Assembly: GCF_003931915.1 (NCBI RefSeq)
Contig: NZ_RSAA01000001.1
Location: forward strand, 434,001-498,000
Length of the DNA stretch: 64,000 bases
From: Saccharopolyspora rhizosphaerae
Lineage (GTDB): Bacteria; Actinomycetota; Actinomycetes; Mycobacteriales; Pseudonocardiaceae
Direction: 5' to 3'
A program made the position numbers and the translations under genes. The stretch's first letter is position 1, and the number at the start of each line of letters is the position of its first letter. Shown here in pieces: positions 59,234 to 64,000 of the stretch. The notes under the pieces were generated by a model, which had not been told where the DNA came from, ran no database searches, and was given only the letters and a program-made list of their open reading frames with translations.

Positions 59234-59538
59234 GAGTCACACCGCCATTCCGGGGGCAGCTCAGCGTTGCCGGGCAGGCCCAACGCGGCTGTGGTGCGGG
59301 AGTGGTCGGACAGGTCGCCGACCACCCGCCTCTGCGGGCCCGGCGCGATCCTGACCACCGTGGGGGTGGCCAGGACCCGCTGCTCGGCCGCCAGTTCCGG
59401 GTGCTCGGCGGCGTCGACGACCTCGATCTCGTAGCGGCCGGGCACCAGGCGTTCGCACACGGTGCGCAGGTTCGTCCACGCGGCCTGGGAGCGCTCGGTC
59501 TGCCCGACCACGAACAACCTGAACGAGAAATCCGCCAC
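59230..59538 (-). CDS. kaiB: KaiB-like protein
   Basis: The 102-residue protein has the thioredoxin-like KaiB fold: FRLFVVGQTERSQAAWTNL, then YEIEVVDAAEHPELA, then LATPTVVRI and VGDLSDHSRT. These are the conserved LATPT and GDLSD motifs. KaiB binds KaiC and switches its phosphorylation state. GTG at 59538 gives the usual family length; an in-frame GTG at 59643 would add 35 residues without similarity. It is coupled to kaiC by a GTGA overlap. It follows the acyl-CoA synthetase gene on the same strand by 160 bp. Confidence 0.88.
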   Translation of the reverse strand: MADFSFRLFVVGQTERSQAAWTNLRTVCERLVPGRYEIEVVDAAEHPELAAEQRVLATPTVVRIAPGPQRRVVGDLSDHSRTTAALGLPGNAELPPEWRCDS

Positions 59539-59698
59539 CTGACCACGTGCCTTCGTCGCACCGGGTCCGCGCGTCAACGCCGCGCGGTCCCACCACGCGT
59601 CGCTGACCAGCCACCACCCATCGTGCCCCAACACCCCGGGCACCGCGTCCCGCGCAGCGGCGGGCCACCGCGTCGAGTTGCCGGAACCACCCGAGACG

Positions 59699-61237
59699 TC
59701 AGGGTTCGGCCAGCTGGTTCCGGAGGCGGTACTTCATGATCTTGCCGCTGGAGGTGCGCGGGAGCTCCTCGACGACCTCGAGGCGGAGCGGGAGCTTGTA
59801 CCCCGCCAGGCGCCCTTGGGCGAATTCGCGGAGCTCCTCGAGCGAGAGCGTGGCGTCCGGGTGCAGGACCGCCACGGCGGTGACGGCTTCACCCCAGCGG
59901 TCGTGCGGGGTGCCCACCACCGCGACGTCGGCGATCGCCGGGTGGTGGAACAGCACGTCCTCGACCTCCGCCGGGTACACGTTCTCCCCGCCGGAGATGA
60001 CCATGTCCTTGACCCGGTCGACGACGTAGACGTAGCCCTCGTCGTCGACCACGCCGATGTCACCGGTGTGGAACCAGCCCTCGGCGTCGATCACCGCGTC
60101 GGTGGCGGCCTTGTCCTTCCAGTAGCCGGCCATCACCTGCGGGCCGCGCACGCAGATCTCACCCCGCTCCCCGGCCGGCACCGAGTTGTTCTCGGCGTCC
60201 ACCAGACGCACGTCCGACAGCGGCAGCACCTGGTTGCCCGCCGCGCCGATCTTGGCGTCGACCTCGTCGGTGCGCAGCACCAGGGCCAGCGGCGCCGTTT
60301 CGGTCAACCCGTAGCCCTGCACGAAGGTGACCCCGCGTTGCCCGTACCGCTCGATGAGCGCCTTCGGAGCCGGGGCTCCCCCGCAGATGAAGGTGCGCAC
60401 GCTGGAGAGGTCGGCGCTCTCGAACTCCGGAACCTGGCTCATGAACAGGAACATCGCGGGCACGCCGAACATGGTGCTGACGCGGTGCTGCTCGATGAGG
60501 CGCAACGCTTCGACGGGGTCGAAGGTGGGCGTGAGGACGATGTGGCCGCCCTTCTGCAACGTGCTCAGCGTGGTGACGTTGAGCCCGCCGATGTGGAACA
60601 GCGGGGCGCCGACCAGCGAGACGTCCTGCTGGCTCGTGTCGTAGATGAGCAGCGCGTTCACGTTGTTCCAGAACAGGTTGCCGTGGGTGAGCATCGCCCC
60701 CTTCGGCCGTCCCGTGGTGCCCGAGGTGTACATGATCACCGCGACCTCGTCGGCGTCCGGGTGCACCGGCTCGGCCAGCGGCTCCCGGGCGGCGAGGAGG
60801 TCCGGCAGCGCTTCCCACCCGGGCGCCTCGGTCACGGCGATCGTGCGCTGCAGGCCGGCTTCGGTGCGGACCTGCTCGACCACCGCGGCCCGCTCGGTGT
60901 CGGCCAGCATGGTGTGCACGCCGGCGTTGCCGAGGATGTAGCTCATCTCCGGTGCGGTGAGCCGGAAGTTCAGCGGCACGAACACCGCCCCGATCCGGGC
61001 GCTGGCGAACAGCGCGACCAGGAACTCACGGTCGTTGAGCCCGGCGTAGCCGACCCGATCGCCCTGCCCGACCCCGCCGGCGGCCAGTTCGGCGGCCAGC
61101 CGGTCGATGCGGTCGGCCAACTCGCCGTAGGTCAGCGTCGTCCCGGTGAACGTGATGGCCGGCAGGTTCGGGGTTGCTGCCGCGCGGCGGCTGATCCACG
61201 AACCGAGGTCCATCGGAGGCTGCACGCTGGTGGTCAT
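59699..61237 (-). CDS. Acyl-CoA synthetase (AMP-forming ligase)
   Basis: The 512-residue enzyme has the adenylate-forming signature YTSGTTGRPKGAM, the GYGLTE motif, WFHTGDIG and the C-terminal lysine region SSGKIMKYRLR. It activates a carboxylic acid to acyl-CoA; the pattern suits medium/long-chain or aromatic acids. ATG at 61237 is the natural start. The region upstream to the SRPBCC gene shows no gene. A promoter for kaiB may lie beyond its end. Confidence 0.93.
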   Translation of the reverse strand: MTTSVQPPMDLGSWISRRAAATPNLPAITFTGTTLTYGELADRIDRLAAELAAGGVGQGDRVGYAGLNDREFLVALFASARIGAVFVPLNFRLTAPEMSYILGNAGVHTMLADTERAAVVEQVRTEAGLQRTIAVTEAPGWEALPDLLAAREPLAEPVHPDADEVAVIMYTSGTTGRPKGAMLTHGNLFWNNVNALLIYDTSQQDVSLVGAPLFHIGGLNVTTLSTLQKGGHIVLTPTFDPVEALRLIEQHRVSTMFGVPAMFLFMSQVPEFESADLSSVRTFICGGAPAPKALIERYGQRGVTFVQGYGLTETAPLALVLRTDEVDAKIGAAGNQVLPLSDVRLVDAENNSVPAGERGEICVRGPQVMAGYWKDKAATDAVIDAEGWFHTGDIGVVDDEGYVYVVDRVKDMVISGGENVYPAEVEDVLFHHPAIADVAVVGTPHDRWGEAVTAVAVLHPDATLSLEELREFAQGRLAGYKLPLRLEVVEELPRTSSGKIMKYRLRNQLAEP

Positions 61238-61610
61238 CGTCCACTCCTCACGGCGCAGGTCTGCGGGCCGACCCGGGTGTGTCCTGGGTCATAGTCGCTG
61301 AGCGTATCCCGGCGAACCGCGGAGAACAACGACGCGCGCCGGCCCGCCGGCGCCACTTCGCTCCACAGTGGACGAGCGCCGTTGACCCCCGGAAGTGGAG
61401 GCGAACGCGCCTCTTCCGGTGGGGACCTCGATGCCCGGTGGGACCCGACCCGGCGCCGAGCGGTGCGGTGGCGCCGGGCGCGCAGCGCAAGGCATCTGCG
61501 CGCCGTGCACGAGGTCGAGTCGTTCCACACAGGACGCCACGGCGCGGGACCCCGCCCCCGGTCCCCCGGCGCCCTCCGCGGAGGGCCGTACGAGAGCGGT
61601 CCCGGCGCGG
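61238..61610. other. 373-bp intergenic region
   Basis: This lies upstream of the acyl-CoA synthetase and downstream of the SRPBCC gene. No gene or convincing promoter pair was recognised. Confidence 0.45.
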
Positions 61611-62096
61611 TCAGGACGCGAGCAGGTCGTCGATCTGGTTGATGGCGGAGGAAGCGCCTTCGACCACACCCATTTCCAAGACCTTCTGCAGCGCATCGGC
61701 CGAGGCGTAGGTGCCGACGTAGGTGGCGCGCGTGCCGCCGTCGATCTCGGTGAAGGTGTAGGTGTTCTGCGAGACCGGCATGTCGGGGAGCGGGTTGAAC
61801 TCCTCGTCGGCGAAACCGTCCTCGAAGGTGAACCCCCGGGGCTCGTCCACCGACGTCACCTCCCACCACCCGCAGAACTTCTCCCCTTCGGGCGAGGTCA
61901 TGCAGTAGTTCATGCGCCCACCGGGCCGCAGGTCGTGGTCGACGAACGTCGCGGGGTAGCTCGGCGGGCCCCAGACCCGTTCGAGCTGGCGCGGGTCGGC
62001 GTAGACCTGCCACACGCGCTGCACCGGCGCGGCGAACTCGGCGGTGATGGTCAGGGTCAGGGCGTCCACGTCGTGCTGGACATCGGTGACGGGCAT
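61611..62096 (-). CDS. SRPBCC/AHSA1-family protein
   Basis: The 161-residue protein has the AHSA1 (START-like) fold: LTLTITAEFAAPVQRVWQVYADPRQLERVWGP, then RPGGRMNYCMTSPEG and a final FTEIDGGTRATYVGTY. Such proteins bind hydrophobic ligands in a cavity and often pair with ArsR regulators, as here. ATG at 62096 is chosen because GGAGGAG lies 7 nt upstream; a GTG at 62102 would sit on that site. Two bases separate it from the ArsR stop. Confidence 0.88.
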   Translation of the reverse strand: MPVTDVQHDVDALTLTITAEFAAPVQRVWQVYADPRQLERVWGPPSYPATFVDHDLRPGGRMNYCMTSPEGEKFCGWWEVTSVDEPRGFTFEDGFADEEFNPLPDMPVSQNTYTFTEIDGGTRATYVGTYASADALQKVLEMGVVEGASSAINQIDDLLAS

Positions 62097-62098
62097 GG

Positions 62099-62455
62099 TC
62101 ACTCTCCTCCATCGGTCCTGGTCGACCCCTCGGCGTCGAGGAGTTCGTCGATGCGGGCGACGCGGCCGCGCCAGACCTCTTCGAGCTCGCGCAGCATCGA
62201 AGCCACTGAGCGCACCGCCTCCACCTCGCCGGCGGCGAGGCTTTCCCGACCACTGCGCCGCTTGCTGATCAAACCGGCGCGCTCGAGAACGGCGACGTGC
62301 TTCTGCACGGCGGCGAAGCTCATGCCGTACTTCGTCGCGAGCGCGGTCACCGAGTGTTCGCCGACCAGGACCCGGCGCAGGATGTCGCGTCGCGTCCGAT
62401 CAGCGAGCGCGTGGAAGAGGGCATCGGCCCTGTCCTCGGTCTCGGTGTCGTCCAC
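62099..62455 (-). CDS. ArsR-family regulator paired with the SRPBCC gene
   Basis: The 118-residue winged-helix protein (RADALFHALADRTRRDILRRVL, YGMSFAAVQKHVAVLERAGLI) lacks metal-binding cysteines and is the type usually found with AHSA1/SRPBCC genes. GTG at 62455 is the likely start: a promoter places transcription at this codon, so the mRNA would be leaderless. A TTG at 62470 would lie inside the promoter. A perfect palindrome in the promoter is its probable operator, giving autorepression. Confidence 0.88.
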   Translation of the reverse strand: MDDTETEDRADALFHALADRTRRDILRRVLVGEHSVTALATKYGMSFAAVQKHVAVLERAGLISKRRSGRESLAAGEVEAVRSVASMLRELEEVWRGRVARIDELLDAEGSTRTDGGE

Positions 62456-62461
62456 AGGAAG

Positions 62462-62491
62462 AAAGTACAACCAAGTGGTTGTAGATCACAA
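62462..62491 (-). promoter_or_regulatory. ArsR promoter with perfect operator in the spacer
   Basis: On the minus strand TTGTGA (62491-62486) and TACTTT (62467-62462) are 18 bp apart. TACAACCA-ag-TGGTTGTA (62466-62483), a perfect 18-bp palindrome, covers the spacer and touches the -10 box. The start point falls at the GTG codon. Confidence 0.75.
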
Positions 62492-62614
62492 GCTCGCGAC
62501 CTCACCCGCTTCCGCGCGCACAGGTTCTTGACCGCGAGGCGCTGCCGGCAGGGCACTTCGACCCACCTCGCCGCGACGCGGCCAGCGAGAGGGGAAACGG
62601 GACCGGGGCGCCCG

Positions 62615-63361
62615 TCAGCCCCTCTCGGCCGTGTAGCGGGTGATGTGCTCGGTGGTCTCGCTCGAGCGGAACAGCCGGGCGAAGGTGTTGATGGACTGGT
62701 CGACCGCGCTCTGCAGCGACACGTTCAACCACTCGTCGATGAGCGCTCGCTGCTCGCGGACGGCCAGGGCGGGCAGGGTCGCGAGTTCGGCGGCCCACTG
62801 GTGCGCCACCGGCACGACCTCCTCGCGCTCGACGGTCTTGTTCACCAGCCCGGTGTGCGCCAGTTCCGCCACGGTCAGCGGTTCGCCCGTCAACAGCATC
62901 TGCTTGGCGGTGGAGAGCCCGACGTGGTGGTGCAGCAGCGCGGCGTCGACCACGGACGGGATGCCGAGCTTGACCTCCGGCAGTCCGACGAGCGCTTCCG
63001 CGTGCGCGACGCGCAGGTCGGCGGCCAAGGCCAACTCGAAGGCCGCTCCCAAGCACGCGCCCTGCACCGCGATGATGGACAGCTGCGGCGCGTGGCGCAC
63101 CGCGCGCATCAGGGAGCCGATCGAGGCGATGGCGCTGCGCGCTTCGCTCTCGGACAGCCCCGGGAACGTGCCGAGGTCCATGCCGGCCGAGAAGTTCCGC
63201 CCACCGGTGCCGGTGAAGACGAGCACCCGGCAGTCCTCGGGTGCGTCGCGCACCGCCTGCTCCAGGGCGCGGACGTCGCTCAGCAGCAGCGCGTTGGCCT
63301 TGCTCGGCCGGTTGGTGGAGAGGGTGCGGACCTCGCCGGTGTCGCTGATCTCGATGGCCAT
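62615..63361 (-). CDS. Enoyl-CoA hydratase/isomerase family (crotonase)
   Basis: The 248-residue protein has crotonase loops NFSAGMDLGTF and GACLGAAFELALAADL. The catalytic region GLPEVKLGIPSVVDAALLHHHV lacks the usual GGTQR. Ser-Val-Val-Asp replaces the second acid loop, so this is probably a divergent member, for example a carnitinyl-CoA or methylglutaconyl-CoA-like enzyme, or one of altered activity. ATG at 63361 follows GAGGAG at 7 nt. A 240-bp gap separates it from the serine protease. Confidence 0.88.
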   Translation of the reverse strand: MAIEISDTGEVRTLSTNRPSKANALLLSDVRALEQAVRDAPEDCRVLVFTGTGGRNFSAGMDLGTFPGLSESEARSAIASIGSLMRAVRHAPQLSIIAVQGACLGAAFELALAADLRVAHAEALVGLPEVKLGIPSVVDAALLHHHVGLSTAKQMLLTGEPLTVAELAHTGLVNKTVEREEVVPVAHQWAAELATLPALAVREQRALIDEWLNVSLQSAVDQSINTFARLFRSSETTEHITRYTAERG

Positions 63362-63602
63362 CGGTCGATCTCCTCGCGCGGCGTCGGTTCGCGTCGGCGC
63401 TGCCGCGCGCGCCGACCGCGACGTCGAGCCCGCACGACCACCGCAGCGAACACCGTTGACGTACAGCACGTCTCGTGACTTGCCGAGATGAGCCGCATGG
63501 CCCGACGATCGCCGCAGACTACATCGTGGGCCACGCGCAGGAGGTCTCCGCGCAGCGGCGCTGCGACCCACCCGGGTCGCAGCGCCGGACTTCCCCGTCA
63601 GA

Positions 63603-64000
63603 TCACTGGGTCAGCAGGCTCAGGCCGTAGGCCGACAGCGCCTCCCGCACGGGCTGGAAGTAGGTCTCCCCGCCGGTGCGGCAGTCTCCCCAGCCACCCG
63701 AGGTCATGCCTTGGGCCTGGTTGCCGGAGATGAACGAGCCGCCGGAGTCACCGGGCTCCGCGCAGACGTTGGTGCGGGTGAGGCCGGACACCGTGCCCTG
63801 CTGGTACTGGACGGTCTGGTTCTTGGCCAGCACGGCGCCGCAGTGCCAACCCGTGGTGGAACCGGAACGGCAGATCGACGCTCCCAGCGGAGCTTCGCTG
63901 GACCCGGACACCGCGACGTAGCCACCGCTGTAGTCGTAGACGAGCGGGTAGCCGGTGTCGTCGGAGCCGGTGCTGACGTAGGCGTAGTCGTTGCCGGGGA
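63603..64000 (-). CDS. Streptogrisin/alpha-lytic-type serine protease, C-terminal part (cut by window edge)
   Basis: The frame runs past the window end, so the signal peptide, propeptide and catalytic His are not seen. The visible part has the Asp segment (PGNDYAYV), paired cysteines (SICRSGSTTGWHCG) and the nucleophile EPGDSGGSF, then SGGWGDCRTGG forming another disulfide. This is the S1E family of secreted chymotrypsin-like proteases. The end (YGLSLLTQ) shows that no chitin- or cellulose-binding tail is present. Confidence 0.92.
   Translation of the reverse strand, partial: PGNDYAYVSTGSDDTGYPLVYDYSGGYVAVSGSSEAPLGASICRSGSTTGWHCGAVLAKNQTVQYQQGTVSGLTRTNVCAEPGDSGGSFISGNQAQGMTSGGWGDCRTGGETYFQPVREALSAYGLSLLTQ

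Noticed and set aside
1-64000. tRNA, rRNA, CRISPR, insertion sequence or attachment site
   Set aside because: None was seen when reading both strands. Short tRNA-like folds could be missed by eye; a tRNAscan-SE run would decide.

Overview
The window is GC-rich throughout, with GTG starts, start-proximal -10 boxes that imply leaderless mRNAs, LAL, PucR and TetR regulators, DUF574-type methyltransferases, DUF3040, GAP and F420/PPOX-type families. This points to an actinobacterium, probably of the Pseudonocardiales (Saccharopolyspora-like). The genus is inference only. No rRNA, tRNA, CRISPR array, prophage or insertion sequence was found.

Layout. 0-6.6 kb: the end of an acyl-CoA dehydrogenase, a thiolase/enoyl-CoA hydratase pair, a PPOX-fold oxidoreductase, an agmatinase, and a phospholipase D overlapping a GlsB-type membrane protein. 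6.6-12.3 kb: a 967-residue FAD/Fe-S oxidase, two small membrane proteins, and an MFS transporter behind a coupled 33-codon leader ORF. 12.9-18.6 kb: a secreted four-repeat protein with Pro-rich and Asn/Asp-rich segments, then a Crp/Fnr regulator and a MoxR-DUF58-VWA operon. 18.6-21.8 kb: an anti-sigma factor divergent from an ECF sigma factor, a PDZ-less HtrA-like protease and a lipoprotein. 21.9-30.4 kb: TetR-controlled VOC/carboxymuconolactone-decarboxylase/MpaB-type genes, an alpha/beta hydrolase that seems to start at ATC, an isochorismatase-crotonase pair and a GMC oxidoreductase.

30.4-47.6 kb is a benzoate/catechol island. On the minus strand benA and benB are followed by one 880-codon gene joining the dioxygenase reductase (BenC), an FCD ligand-sensing domain and the cis-diol dehydrogenase (BenD). 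Divergent from these are a LysR regulator, catB, catA, catC, a BenE transporter and a MerR-decarboxylase pair. LAL and PucR regulators, an MHS transporter and a 3-hydroxybutyrate dehydrogenase flank them. Together they would import benzoate and convert it via catechol and muconate to the beta-ketoadipate enol-lactone. Later pca steps are not in the window.

47.7-56.6 kb mixes ordinary genes with several visibly broken ones: a hemerythrin, a divergent arsR/cadI pair and a nucleotidyltransferase. 56.7-59.5 kb encodes KaiB, a two-domain KaiC and a PAS histidine kinase in one tightly packed operon without KaiA. 59.7-64 kb carries an acyl-CoA synthetase, an ArsR-SRPBCC pair with a perfect operator inside its promoter, a crotonase and a truncated streptogrisin-type protease.

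The best candidates for undescribed biology are the BenC-FCD-BenD fusion, the KaiB-KaiC-kinase operon with altered KaiC phosphosites, and the secreted repeat protein next to the MoxR operon.
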